Shown here: in pieces, positions 1-8,330 of the stretch
How the letters are laid out: each line of letters starts with the position of its first letter
How positions within the stretch are numbered: the stretch's first letter is position 1
Assembly: GCF_011762095.1 (NCBI RefSeq)
Contig: NZ_JAASQO010000005.1
Coordinates: 1 to 64,000 of the forward strand
DNA: 64,000 nucleotides
Source: Parvibaculum indicum
GTDB lineage: Bacteria; Pseudomonadota; Alphaproteobacteria; Parvibaculales; Parvibaculaceae
Reading direction: 5' to 3'
Notes under the pieces: generated by a model
What the model saw: the letters and a program-made list of their open reading frames with translations, nothing else
What the model was told of the DNA's origin: nothing
Database searches by the model: none
Translations under genes and position numbers: made by a program

Positions 1-63
1 GATGAACTCCGTCTCGAAGTCCTCAAGCTCGCGAAACGCTGGAAGCCGAAAACAAGCCGGTGA
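1..63 (+). CDS. 3' end of an unidentified coding region
   Basis: Frame 1 is open from the window edge to a TGA at 61-63 and would encode a 20-residue amphipathic, basic C-terminus (begins DELRLEVLKLA). It is too short to assign. It could equally be noncoding, because another frame is also open over this stretch. No terminator is obvious in the following 235 bases before the DUF1302 gene. Confidence 0.25.
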   Translation, partial: DELRLEVLKLAKRWKPKTSR

Positions 64-298
64 AATGGGCGGGGTGTGACCGGAACACCGCTTACAAAAA
101 TGTCATACCGGGGCCGAATGTGGAGCGCTTCTCCGCGTCCAGCCCGCCCTCCGACTTGACTTGGCCCTTCAATAAAGGTGGGCTTGTGATTGAGGGATGC
201 TGACTGGCCGGGGGGGAACAGTCGATCGCTTCCAGATTACACCTCCCGATCCAGCTGCAAAGTTAGTGAAGACGTCGAGGATCGAGGAGGATCACTCA

Positions 299-2323
299 AT
301 GATAAAAAGGAGCTTGCGCTCGGCGCTGCTGTTTGGCGGTGTCGTGGCTACAGCGCTGGGGATGTCCCCGCAGGTCGCCCAGGCGACGCAATTGAAAGTC
401 GGCGATGTGGACATTACCGTCGACAATACGGTGTCGTTCGGCGTGGGTATCCGCGCCTCCAACCAGAATTGCGAACATATCGCGATTGTGAATGGCGGGT
501 GTCCGGCGGGCAACGGCGTGTCGATGGGCGTCAATGATGACGACGGCAATATCAATAACGGTCCCGGCGTGCCCTATACGATGACGGGCAAGATCACGAC
601 CGACATCAGCGCCCGCTACGAGAATTTCGGGGCCTTTCTCCGTATCAAGGGCTTTTACGATTATTGGGCGGACGAGCATGTGGGCAAACGCAGCTCCGGC
701 TACGGCACGCGGCCGCTCGAAGACGCCGTTCGCGGGAGTGATGCGCATCTCTCGGCAGCCCGGGACCTGTCCATTCTCGATGCCTATGTCTATGGCAATT
801 TCGACCTGCTGGGGCGGCCGGTCACGCTGCGCGTTGGCAAGCAGGTCGTCAACTGGGGCGAAAGTCTGTTCATTCCGGGCGGCATCAGCTCCTATCTGCC
901 GATGGATCTGAGCGCGCTGCGCACGCCGGGCTCGGAACTGAAGGAAGCTTTCCAGCCGATTCCGGCGGTCTATTTCAATATGGGCCTGCCGGCGAATTTC
1001 TCCATCGAGGCGTTCTGGCAGTTCGACTGGGAAAAGCTGACGCTCGATCCCGCCGGCACCTTCTTCTCCGGCTCCGACGCCGGCGGCGAGGGCGGCCGCT
1101 ATGTCCAGTTTATCGGTGAATATCCGCATCAGGTTACGCTTCCCCGCACCGCCGACGAGCAGGGCGAGGATACAAGCACATGGGGCGTCGCGTTGAGGTA
1201 TTATGCCGACTGGCTGAACGACGGCACCGATATGGGCCTCTATGTCAACCGCTACAGCCTTGTGGCGCCGGTCGGCTCCTTCACTGCGGCCAACTTGACC
1301 GTCGCCGACACAATCCTTGGTAGAGGCGCCCCCACTGGTGGGCCGACCACGCTGTACGGTGGCTGTAATTTTCTGGCAGGTGGCGGCCTTCCCGAAACCT
1401 ATGGGGGCTTCCTAACATGCGCAGGTACCGATTTAGGAGGCGGGACTACGGCATTGGAAACGGTTGTCGGCGCCGCGGCAATGACGAAGCACTATCTGCT
1501 GCAATATCCGATGACGACGACCTTCGGATTCAGCTTCAACACCCTGGTTCCGATCATGGGCGGCTCGGCCCTGTCCGGCGAAGTCTCCTATTCGCCCAAC
1601 ATGCCGTTCGCGCTCAGCGATACGAACATTAACTGTAACGATCTGGCCAATGCCGATCTGGGCGGCTTTACGGGTGTCCCGAACAGCTCGCTATGCGAAA
1701 CCTACAACCCGGCGGGGTATGGCGATGCCTATCGCGGCTATGCGCGTCACGACGTGATCAACGGCCAGTTGGGACTGATCAGCACGCTCAATCCGTCCTC
1801 TCCGGTGGTTTCGACCATCGGCGCGGATGTGATGTTCATGGTTATGAATGCCGGCTTCCAGTATCTGCCGGATTTCGACAGTGCAACCAGCGGTCTCGGT
1901 ATTCCGCGCGCGGCGAATAGAGCCAACAGCCCGTTTACGACCGCGATCCTGGGCGACGAGGCATGTTCGCAGATTGACCCCACCACTGGCGCTTTCGTGC
2001 CGGGTGCCTGCCAGGCGAAATACGCCTCGCAGTTTTCGTCCGGTTACCGTCTTGCCTTCAGCGCCCAGTACAACAATGCGTTCGACACGCCCTGGACGCT
2101 CACGCCGAATATCAACTTCGCGCATGACGTGACGGGCTATTCGGCCGGCCCGGTCGGTCCCGGTTTCGTTCAGGACAAGAAGGCGGTGTCGGTCGGTCTG
2201 ACGGCGGATCTTCAGTCGGTGTGGAAGGCGAATATCTCCTACACCCATAACTGGGGTAATCCGTTCCGCAACTTCTCGTCCGATAAGGATTTCGTCGCGG
2301 CGAGTATCTCCTACGCCTTCTGA
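299..2323 (+). CDS. DUF1302 family outer-membrane protein
   Basis: A 674-residue secreted protein. It has an N-terminal signal peptide (MIKRSLRS, hydrophobic stretch, cleavage near QAT) and ends in ISYAF, the terminal-Phe signature of outer-membrane beta barrels. The body is rich in alternating aromatic and polar strands. The overall pattern is that of DUF1302 (PF06980), a family of putative barrel proteins found next to DUF1329 in degraders of hydrophobic compounds. The ATG at 299 is chosen because AGGAGG (285-290) lies 8 bases upstream; a longer in-frame ORF from 197 has no such site and would bury the signal peptide. A strong terminator follows at 2349, so it is probably transcribed separately from DUF1329. 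The transported substrate is unknown. Confidence 0.88.
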   Translation: MIKRSLRSALLFGGVVATALGMSPQVAQATQLKVGDVDITVDNTVSFGVGIRASNQNCEHIAIVNGGCPAGNGVSMGVNDDDGNINNGPGVPYTMTGKITTDISARYENFGAFLRIKGFYDYWADEHVGKRSSGYGTRPLEDAVRGSDAHLSAARDLSILDAYVYGNFDLLGRPVTLRVGKQVVNWGESLFIPGGISSYLPMDLSALRTPGSELKEAFQPIPAVYFNMGLPANFSIEAFWQFDWEKLTLDPAGTFFSGSDAGGEGGRYVQFIGEYPHQVTLPRTADEQGEDTSTWGVALRYYADWLNDGTDMGLYVNRYSLVAPVGSFTAANLTVADTILGRGAPTGGPTTLYGGCNFLAGGGLPETYGGFLTCAGTDLGGGTTALETVVGAAAMTKHYLLQYPMTTTFGFSFNTLVPIMGGSALSGEVSYSPNMPFALSDTNINCNDLANADLGGFTGVPNSSLCETYNPAGYGDAYRGYARHDVINGQLGLISTLNPSSPVVSTIGADVMFMVMNAGFQYLPDFDSATSGLGIPRAANRANSPFTTAILGDEACSQIDPTTGAFVPGACQAKYASQFSSGYRLAFSAQYNNAFDTPWTLTPNINFAHDVTGYSAGPVGPGFVQDKKAVSVGLTADLQSVWKANISYTHNWGNPFRNFSSDKDFVAASISYAF

Positions 2324-2348
2324 TCGGCATTGGAGATCACGAAATCAG

Positions 2349-2384
2349 GGCCCGGCGGCAGCGATGCCGCCGGGCCTATTTCTT
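2349..2384 (+). terminator. Rho-independent terminator after DUF1302 gene
   Basis: A perfect 12-bp stem (2349-2360 with 2365-2376), a GCGA tetraloop and a T-rich tail lie 25 bases after the DUF1302 stop codon. Confidence 0.85.
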
Positions 2385-2742
2385 GCGCACCGCATTTTTT
2401 CAGGCGGGCGGGTTTCGCGGGGCGGATGCCGGGACGCGGCATTCTCTCCAGGTGTGCGGGGTAACATCCGTAGGCGGAGTATTTCCGGACAGGGCGATCC
2501 TCTGCCCGGGATGTGTCCGCGGACCGCTTCATTAAAAAGATTTAATGCAGTGCCGGGCAAAACTGGCGGAAAATGAGTAATGAGCGATGCTCGGGGGACA
2601 CAGAAATACGGGGGGGAACCGTTTGCTGCGGTCCTTTGTTTTGCTATGATCTTGCCAGAATAGGCGGGGAAACCGGCCTTGGCGTGTGCGTGAGTTTCGG
2701 ACGCGTCGGAAGCCTCATAAGAATCCAGTGGAGGGAACGTAT
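2385..2742. other. intergenic leader before DUF1329 gene
   Basis: About 360 bases without a convincing gene. It is less GC-rich near 2530-2660, as expected for a promoter region, and ends with the ribosome site GGAGGGA (2730-2736) of the next gene. I see no recognisable riboswitch or small ORF with a good start. Confidence 0.4.
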
Positions 2743-4101
2743 ATGAAAAGGACAACCATGCTGGTGTCCGCCCTTGTGTTCGGTGCGCTGACGACCAGCG
2801 CTCTGGCCAAGGTGCCGCAAGCACAGGTGAACCGTCTGGGTAACGACCTTACCCCGATGGGCGCCGAGAAGGCCGGCGACGGAGGGGACATCCCGGCCTG
2901 GACCGGTGGCCTGCAGACCGTGCCGAGCAATGTGAACTACAAGCCGGGCGACCATCTGGCCGACCCGTTCAAGGACGATCCGGTCAAATACACGATCGAC
3001 GCCTCGAATATGGCCAAGTATGACGACGTGCTGACGCCGGGCTACAAGGCGCTTATGAAGACGTATAAAGACTACAAGATGAACGTCTATCAGACGCGTC
3101 GTAGCTGCGCCTTTCCGGACAAGGTTTACGAAGCCAATAAGCGCAATGCGGCGGTCGGCGAACTCGTCGCCGGCGGCTCGGGCATCTCTGAAGCCATTTT
3201 CGGTTTCCCCTTCCCGATCCCGAACAATGCGCTCGAAATGATCTGGAACCACACGCTGCGTTACCGCTCCTTCAAGGCGGTTCGCCAGTTCGCGGCGGCG
3301 CCGGTGACGCGCTCGGGCGACTACACGATGCAGATCGTGCAGGACGAAGTGATCCTGAACTGGTCCGACCCGTCCGCCAAGCGCGCGGAGGATCTGGACA
3401 ACATCTCGCTTTATTACATCAACAACACGATCGCGCCTGCCCGTTCCGCGGGTAACGTGATCCTCGTGTATGATGCTATCAACGCCGAGAAGCAGCCGCG
3501 CCAGGCCTGGCAGTACAGCCCCGGCACGCGTCGCGTGCGTCGTGCGCCGAATATCGCCTACGACAACCCGGGCACGAACTCCGATGGTCTGTCCACGTCC
3601 GACAGCTTCGACGGCTATAATGGCGCGCCGGACCGCTACGACTGGACCGTTATCGGCAAGCACAAGCGCATCATTGCCGCCAACGACTACGAGGCGGAAT
3701 CCACGCCTTATGACGAGTTCATCCGGCCGCTTCACCTGAACCAGGACAAGATCCGCTACGAGCTGCACCGCGTGTGGGAATTCGAGGCGAACCTGAAGGC
3801 CGGTACGCGCCATGTCTATTCGCGCCGCGTCTATCACAATGACGAGGATGCATGGCAGATCGCCACGGCGGAACTCTATGACGGCCGCGGTCAGCTCTGG
3901 CGTGTGCAGGAGCTGCATCAGCTCCAGCGCTACAATGTGCCGCTTTGCGGTTCGGGCGCGGAAATCGTCTACGACTTGCAGGCCGGCCGCTACCTGGCGC
4001 TCGCCATGCAGAACGAAGAACCGCCGGTGAACTACTTCGCCGACGAGCTCGACAAGTCGCGCTTTACGCCGAACGCCATCCGTCAGATGGGTGTTCGCTA
4101 A
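2743..4101 (+). CDS. DUF1329 family periplasmic protein
   Basis: 452 residues with a clean signal peptide (MKRTTMLVSALVFGALTTSA, then LAK). The N-terminus of the mature protein, with NRLGNDLTPMGAEKAG followed by IPAWTGG, is the hallmark of DUF1329 (PF07044). These are secreted proteins of LolA/LppX-like fold that nearly always neighbour DUF1302 genes. GGAGGGA lies 6 bases before the ATG, deciding this start over an upstream in-frame ATG at 2686. Located between the DUF1302 barrel and the YCF48 gene, it probably handles a hydrophobic ligand in the periplasm; the ligand is not visible from sequence. Confidence 0.9.
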   Translation: MKRTTMLVSALVFGALTTSALAKVPQAQVNRLGNDLTPMGAEKAGDGGDIPAWTGGLQTVPSNVNYKPGDHLADPFKDDPVKYTIDASNMAKYDDVLTPGYKALMKTYKDYKMNVYQTRRSCAFPDKVYEANKRNAAVGELVAGGSGISEAIFGFPFPIPNNALEMIWNHTLRYRSFKAVRQFAAAPVTRSGDYTMQIVQDEVILNWSDPSAKRAEDLDNISLYYINNTIAPARSAGNVILVYDAINAEKQPRQAWQYSPGTRRVRRAPNIAYDNPGTNSDGLSTSDSFDGYNGAPDRYDWTVIGKHKRIIAANDYEAESTPYDEFIRPLHLNQDKIRYELHRVWEFEANLKAGTRHVYSRRVYHNDEDAWQIATAELYDGRGQLWRVQELHQLQRYNVPLCGSGAEIVYDLQAGRYLALAMQNEEPPVNYFADELDKSRFTPNAIRQMGVR

Positions 4102-4129
4102 GCAAGACCTCTCCTTTTCGGGAGATCGG

Positions 4130-4166
4130 CCGGGCCCCGGAGAAATCCGGGGCCCGGTTTGTTTCT
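4130..4166 (+). terminator. Rho-independent terminator after DUF1329 gene
   Basis: Stem CCGGGCCCCGG (4130-4140) pairs with CCGGGGCCCGG (4147-4157), with loop AGAAAT, followed by TTTGTTTCT. Confidence 0.85.
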
Positions 4167-4204
4167 AAGTCCGGTTTGTTTTTGAGCCCGGTTTGTTTCG
4201 GCGC
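4154..4204. repeat. three-copy 17-bp tandem repeat
   Basis: CCGGTTTGTTT recurs at 4154, 4171 and 4188, exactly 17 bases apart, with diverging 6-base tails. The first copy overlaps the terminator's 3' arm and T-tract, so the array looks like duplication of terminator sequence. Confidence 0.75.
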
Positions 4205-4663
4205 CGGGCCGGGTCCCGGATTAGACCTTTTCCACCGCGGCAAGCCCCCGGTTTCGGTGCCTGTCCGTCAGCCTCCGATCAGCGTCTGACATCTCCCGAA
4301 ACACTGACTTTGCCAGCATTGTTGACCGTGTCCGCGCAAATTTACCGCGTTTCATTTCCGTTGATGCATGACGCGCCGGAACGCGCTATAAGTCCGGCTG
4401 ACCAACATGGCGGCCGCGATAAAAGAATAAACGGGGCGGTCGTCGGGCCTGCGATCCATCCGAAATCCGGCCCCGGTATATCGGGGATTAAAGGGTAGGG
4501 GGAGCAGGCTGTCGCCTACTCGGCGCCGGGAGGCGCGCCCGGGAACATCCTGCGCAAGTTCAGCGCGGACGGGATGTTCCAGTGCTGTTTAGACGATCGG
4601 CATTCTGTTTTCGGGGATGTTGCCCGATAGCATGTCGATCTAAGTGAGGAGCCCTAGGGACCT
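4205..4663. other. long leader region before YCF48 gene
   Basis: About 460 bases with no supportable gene; a 101-residue ORF at 4193-4498 has no family resemblance or ribosome site. It includes a 9-bp inverted repeat GGAACATCC (4542-4550) / GGATGTTCC (4572-4580) with a 21-base loop, in what is probably the 5' UTR of the YCF48 gene. Confidence 0.4.
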
Positions 4664-5749
4664 ATGATTTCGAGCATCCAAACCATTACGCAAACGGTAG
4701 CGCGTGCACTGGCCTGCAGCGCCGTCGCCGCACTTGTCGCTTTCATGCCGCTGACCGCCCAGGCTGCCGAAGCCGCGGCACAGGGCCAGAATGGCGCCCA
4801 GAACGAAGAAATCGAATATGCGACCCAGTCTCGGCTGGCGGCAAAAGAGCTGCTGCTGGCCGCCGCCCATGCCGGCGACCGCATCGTCGCGGTGGGTGAG
4901 TTTGGCAATGTGGTCTATTCCGACGACCAGGGCCAAAGCTGGACCCAGGCCAAGACCGTGCCGACCCAAGCGACGCTGACCGACGTCACCTTCATTAACG
5001 ACAAGCTCGGCTATGCCGTCGGCCATGATGCGATCGTGTTGCGGACGCGCGATGCCGGTGTGACCTGGGAACGGGCCTTCTACGATCCGGAATCCGAAAC
5101 GCCTTTCATGACGGTGCTGTTCGAAACCAAGATGCACGGCTTTGCCATGGGTGCCTTCTCCAAATTCGTAGAGACGAAGGATGGCGGAGAGACCTGGAAG
5201 GAACGTTCGCTGAGCGAAGGCCTGCTGGACGACTATCATCTCAACAGTGCGTTCGAAACGACGTCCGGTGATATCTTTATCGCCGCCGAATTCGGTGTGG
5301 TCTACCGTTCCACCGACGACGGTGCCACCTTCGACCGTATCCAGACGCCTTATGAAGGGTCGTTCTGGGGTGGTCTTCCAATGGATGACGGTTCGGTGAT
5401 GGTTTTCGGCATGCGCGGCAACGCCTATCGCACGACGGATAATGGCGAGACCTGGAAGAAGGTCGATACGGGCACGGACAAATCCATCGCGGGCGGCGTC
5501 CAGCTCGACAAGGAGCATGTCGTGCTGACCGGTCTTCAGGGCTATGTCGGGTACAGCGCGGATGGCGGCCAGAACTTCAAGGAAGTCACGCGCTCCGACC
5601 GTCTCGGCTACTCCGCCGTGGTGAAGGGTGCGGACGGCCAGGTCGTCGTCTTCGGCGAGCCGGGTGCGAAGGTCATGCCCGATACCGCCGCCGAGGCTGA
5701 AAAGGCTGTGGGCGCCAGCTACTCGATCGCCGACCCGTCCGGCAGCTGA
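4664..5749 (+). CDS. YCF48/BNR-repeat beta-propeller protein, exported
   Basis: 361 residues. An N-terminal signal peptide ends at TAQAA, followed by repeated blade motifs of the BNR/YCF48 type (DDQGQSWTQ, DAGVTWERA, DGGETWKER, DDGATFDRI, DNGETWKKV, DGGQNFKEV). This fits a secreted or periplasmic beta propeller. YCF48-like proteins in non-phototrophs commonly sit with DUF1302, DUF1329 and an RND (MMPL) transporter; here the RND gene is absent and a crotonase operon follows. The ribosome site is unremarkable (GAGGAG 12 bases upstream, AGGGA 3 bases upstream), so the start is likely but not certain. Its role is probably as an assembly or accessory factor for the putative hydrophobic-compound export system. 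Confidence 0.85.
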   Translation: MISSIQTITQTVARALACSAVAALVAFMPLTAQAAEAAAQGQNGAQNEEIEYATQSRLAAKELLLAAAHAGDRIVAVGEFGNVVYSDDQGQSWTQAKTVPTQATLTDVTFINDKLGYAVGHDAIVLRTRDAGVTWERAFYDPESETPFMTVLFETKMHGFAMGAFSKFVETKDGGETWKERSLSEGLLDDYHLNSAFETTSGDIFIAAEFGVVYRSTDDGATFDRIQTPYEGSFWGGLPMDDGSVMVFGMRGNAYRTTDNGETWKKVDTGTDKSIAGGVQLDKEHVVLTGLQGYVGYSADGGQNFKEVTRSDRLGYSAVVKGADGQVVVFGEPGAKVMPDTAAEAEKAVGASYSIADPSGS

Positions 5750-5772
5750 TCGGTACGCTCTTCCGAGTTTGG

Positions 5773-5801
5773 AAACCCCGGCCCTTCGGCCGGGGTTTTT
5801 T
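5773..5801 (+). terminator. Rho-independent terminator after YCF48 gene
   Basis: AAACCCCGGCC (5773-5783), CTTC loop, GGCCGGGGTTT (5788-5798) and a run of six T. Confidence 0.9.
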
Positions 5802-5895
5802 CGTGCCTTGCCCGGCCCGCCGCTTTCCTCATCTCCCCTTCGGCGTCACAATCGTGAAAACAGAAAAGGCGATGCCGGCAAAAAGGGAGGACGAG

Positions 5896-6708
5896 ATGGC
5901 AGGGGAGCAGGGGGTCGATTTTTCGGGCTATGAGCGCATCAAGGCGACACGGCGCGGCCGCGTTCTGACGCTCAGCCTCAGCAATCCCGGCAAGCTCAAT
6001 GCTGTCGACGCGGTGATGCACCGAGAATTGTCGCGCGTCTTTCTCGATGCGGCTGACGATCCGGCCTCCGACATCGTCGTGCTGACGGGCGAGGGGGCGA
6101 GCTTTTCCGCAGGCGGCGATCTCAACTGGATGAAGCAGGGGTTCGAGGACGGCACGAAAGGCCCCGACGCGGCCGAGGCCAAGCGCATCGTTTTCTCATT
6201 GCTCGATCTGGAAAAACCGATCGTCGCCAAGGTCGCAGGGCCCGCCATCGGGCTTGGCGCCACCCTCTCGCTTTTCTGCGACGTGATCTTCGCCGCCGAG
6301 AGCGCGCGCTTTGCCGATCCGCATGTCCGTGCCGGCATCGTTGCCGGCGATGGCGGTGCGATCATCTGGCCCCAGCTGATCGGCTATGCGCGGGCGAAGG
6401 AATATCTCATGACGGGCGATGCGATCTCCGGCGCGGAGGCGGCCCGTATCGGTCTGGTCAATCATGCCGTGCCCGAGGATGAGCTGGACGCCCGTGTCGA
6501 CGCTTTCGCCGACAGGCTGGCGGGTGGCGCGCAGATGGCGATCCGCTATTCCAAGGTGTCGGCGAATATCGGGCTGAAGCAACTCGCCCATTCCATCCTC
6601 GATGCCTCGGTCGGTTATGAAATGGTCACCTTCACGACGGACGATCACCGCGAAGCGGTACGGTCCTTCCTTGAAAAACGGACGCCGAAATTCGGCCGCG
6701 GCATATGA
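5896..6708 (+). CDS. enoyl-CoA hydratase/isomerase family protein
   Basis: 270 residues of the crotonase superfamily: an N-terminal SNPGKLNAV segment, the oxyanion-hole block SFSAGGDLNWM and a second block around GPAIGLGATLSLFCD. It probably hydrates or isomerises an acyl-CoA in the cytosol. GGGAGG 5 bases upstream decides the ATG at 5896 over 5803 and 5872. The stop codon overlaps an ATG of the following flavoprotein, giving an operon of crotonase, flavoprotein, small membrane protein and SDR. The acyl-CoA substrate cannot be named from sequence. Confidence 0.9.
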   Translation: MAGEQGVDFSGYERIKATRRGRVLTLSLSNPGKLNAVDAVMHRELSRVFLDAADDPASDIVVLTGEGASFSAGGDLNWMKQGFEDGTKGPDAAEAKRIVFSLLDLEKPIVAKVAGPAIGLGATLSLFCDVIFAAESARFADPHVRAGIVAGDGGAIIWPQLIGYARAKEYLMTGDAISGAEAARIGLVNHAVPEDELDARVDAFADRLAGGAQMAIRYSKVSANIGLKQLAHSILDASVGYEMVTFTTDDHREAVRSFLEKRTPKFGRGI

Positions 6709-6722
6709 GGGAGGAAGAGGCG

Positions 6723-7892
6723 ATGACGGCAACAGACATTCTGGCAGCGGCCGACGGATTTTCGGAAGAGCTGGCGCAGCGCGCGGCGGAGGTGGAGGCC
6801 AATCGCTTTCTGCCGCAGGACATTGCGGCGAGGTTCGCGGCGGCCGGGTTTTACCGGCTCTGCATTCCCGAGGCCTGCGGCGGGCTCGAAGCCAATCCCC
6901 GCCTTCTGGTGGAGGTCGTGGAACGGCTGGCGCGTGCCGACGCCTCTCCGGCCTGGTGCGTGATGATCGGCGGGACAACCGGCCTTCTCGCGGGCTTCAT
7001 GCCGCCCGATGAGGCGCGGGCCGTTTTCGGCGCGCCGGACGTCATCAGCGCCGGCGTTTTCGCGCCGCGCGGCAAGGCCGTGCGCGAGGTGCGCGACGGT
7101 GTCGAAGGCTACCGCGCCATGGGACGCTGGCAATGGGGTTCGGGCTCGCGCAATGCGAACTGGATCGCGGGCGGGTGTCTCGTCTTGGGCGAGGACGGCA
7201 AGCCGGAAATGGCGCCCGAGGGCGTACCTCAGAACCGGATGCTGCTCTTTCCCGAAAGCGAGGTCACGTTGCTCGATACATGGGATGTGTCCGGGCTGAA
7301 CGGGACGGGCAGCACGGATTTTGAGGTGAACGATGTTTTCGTACCGGCCTCGCAGGCGATCAGCCTGATTTCCGACAAACCGCTTGCGCGCCCGCTCTAT
7401 GCTTTCCCGACATTCGGGCTTCTCAGCATCGGCATTGCGGGGGTGGCGCTTGGCGCGGCGCGGGGCGCCATCGACGATCTCGTCGAAACGGCAACGGCGA
7501 AGAAGCCGCAAGGCTCGTCCAAGACGCTGGCGGAGCGCGCCAAGGCGCATCTGGATGTGTCCGAGGCGGAGGCTCTCACCCGTTCCGCCCGCGCCTATCT
7601 CTATGAGGCGATAGACACGGCCTGGGAGGCGGCGACGCGGCATGGCGAAATCACTGAAGCCCATCGCCGCGATCTGCGTCATGCAAGCGTCCATGCCGTG
7701 AAATCGGCCGGGCGGACGATCGATCTCATGTATACGCTGGCGGGCGGTTCTTCGGTCTATCGCAGTCACGCCCTGCAGCGCCGTTTTCGCGACATCCACG
7801 TCGCCACGCAGCATGCGATGGTGGCCGACACGACCTATGAGCTGACGGGGCGTCTGTTTCTCGGCGTCCCGACCAACACCGCCATGCTTTAA
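6723..7892 (+). CDS. acyl-CoA dehydrogenase / HsaA-like flavin-dependent monooxygenase family protein
   Basis: 389 residues with acyl-CoA dehydrogenase fold: helical N-terminal domain (FAAAGFYRLCIPEACGGLE), middle beta domain (GRWQWGSGSRNANWI) and a C-terminal helical bundle containing HVATQHAMV. This middle and C-terminal pattern matches class D two-component flavin monooxygenases such as HsaA/HpaB relatives more than true dehydrogenases. No flavin reductase gene is present nearby. The ATG at 6723 follows a strong GGGAGG; an earlier in-frame ATG at 6705 overlaps the crotonase stop but lacks a site. It probably oxidises a ring or acyl substrate in the same pathway as its neighbours. Confidence 0.82.
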   Translation: MTATDILAAADGFSEELAQRAAEVEANRFLPQDIAARFAAAGFYRLCIPEACGGLEANPRLLVEVVERLARADASPAWCVMIGGTTGLLAGFMPPDEARAVFGAPDVISAGVFAPRGKAVREVRDGVEGYRAMGRWQWGSGSRNANWIAGGCLVLGEDGKPEMAPEGVPQNRMLLFPESEVTLLDTWDVSGLNGTGSTDFEVNDVFVPASQAISLISDKPLARPLYAFPTFGLLSIGIAGVALGAARGAIDDLVETATAKKPQGSSKTLAERAKAHLDVSEAEALTRSARAYLYEAIDTAWEAATRHGEITEAHRRDLRHASVHAVKSAGRTIDLMYTLAGGSSVYRSHALQRRFRDIHVATQHAMVADTTYELTGRLFLGVPTNTAML

Positions 7893-7904
7893 AGAGGAAC
7901 CTTC

Positions 7905-8285
7905 ATGAAAGCGGCCAAATCGATCTTTCTCCTCGCGGCGATCTACGGCTTCTTCGTCATCGTGCCGTCCTTCTTCATGGAGGAGAATTTCGCGCGGGGC
8001 GTTCCCTTCGCGCATCCGCAGTTCTTCTACGGCTTCATGGGGCTGGCGCTCGCCTGGCAGTTCGCTTTCATGGTAATCGCGCAGGATCCGAAGCGTTACC
8101 GGCCTTTCATCCTCGCGGCCATCGTGGAGAAGCTTTCCTTCTTCATCGCATCGCTGGCACTTTTTTCCGAGGGGCGCATCGTCAGCGGCGACCTGCCGGG
8201 GCCGGCGATCGACGGCATTCTGGGTATCGCCTTCATCTATGCATGGATCGTAACCGGCCGCGCGGAACCCGCCGCGGCCGACTGA
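7905..8285 (+). CDS. small four-helix membrane protein
   Basis: 126 residues with four hydrophobic segments (about 5-22, 40-60, 68-88 and 100-118) separated by short polar loops; I recognise no named family. The start is supported by AGAGGA (7893-7898). The gene lies 12 bases after the flavoprotein and 45 bases before the SDR, so it is almost certainly cotranscribed. It might anchor or supply substrate to the pathway, but nothing in the sequence shows catalysis. Confidence 0.75.
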   Translation: MKAAKSIFLLAAIYGFFVIVPSFFMEENFARGVPFAHPQFFYGFMGLALAWQFAFMVIAQDPKRYRPFILAAIVEKLSFFIASLALFSEGRIVSGDLPGPAIDGILGIAFIYAWIVTGRAEPAAAD

Positions 8286-8330
8286 GAATCGACAGTTCAC
8301 AAACCAGAAAAGAGTGAAAGGGAGTATCCG

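Noticed and set aside
4193-4498. 101-residue ORF in the gap before the YCF48 gene
   Set aside because: No ribosome site, no family likeness, Pro/Arg-biased composition typical of noncoding GC-rich DNA.
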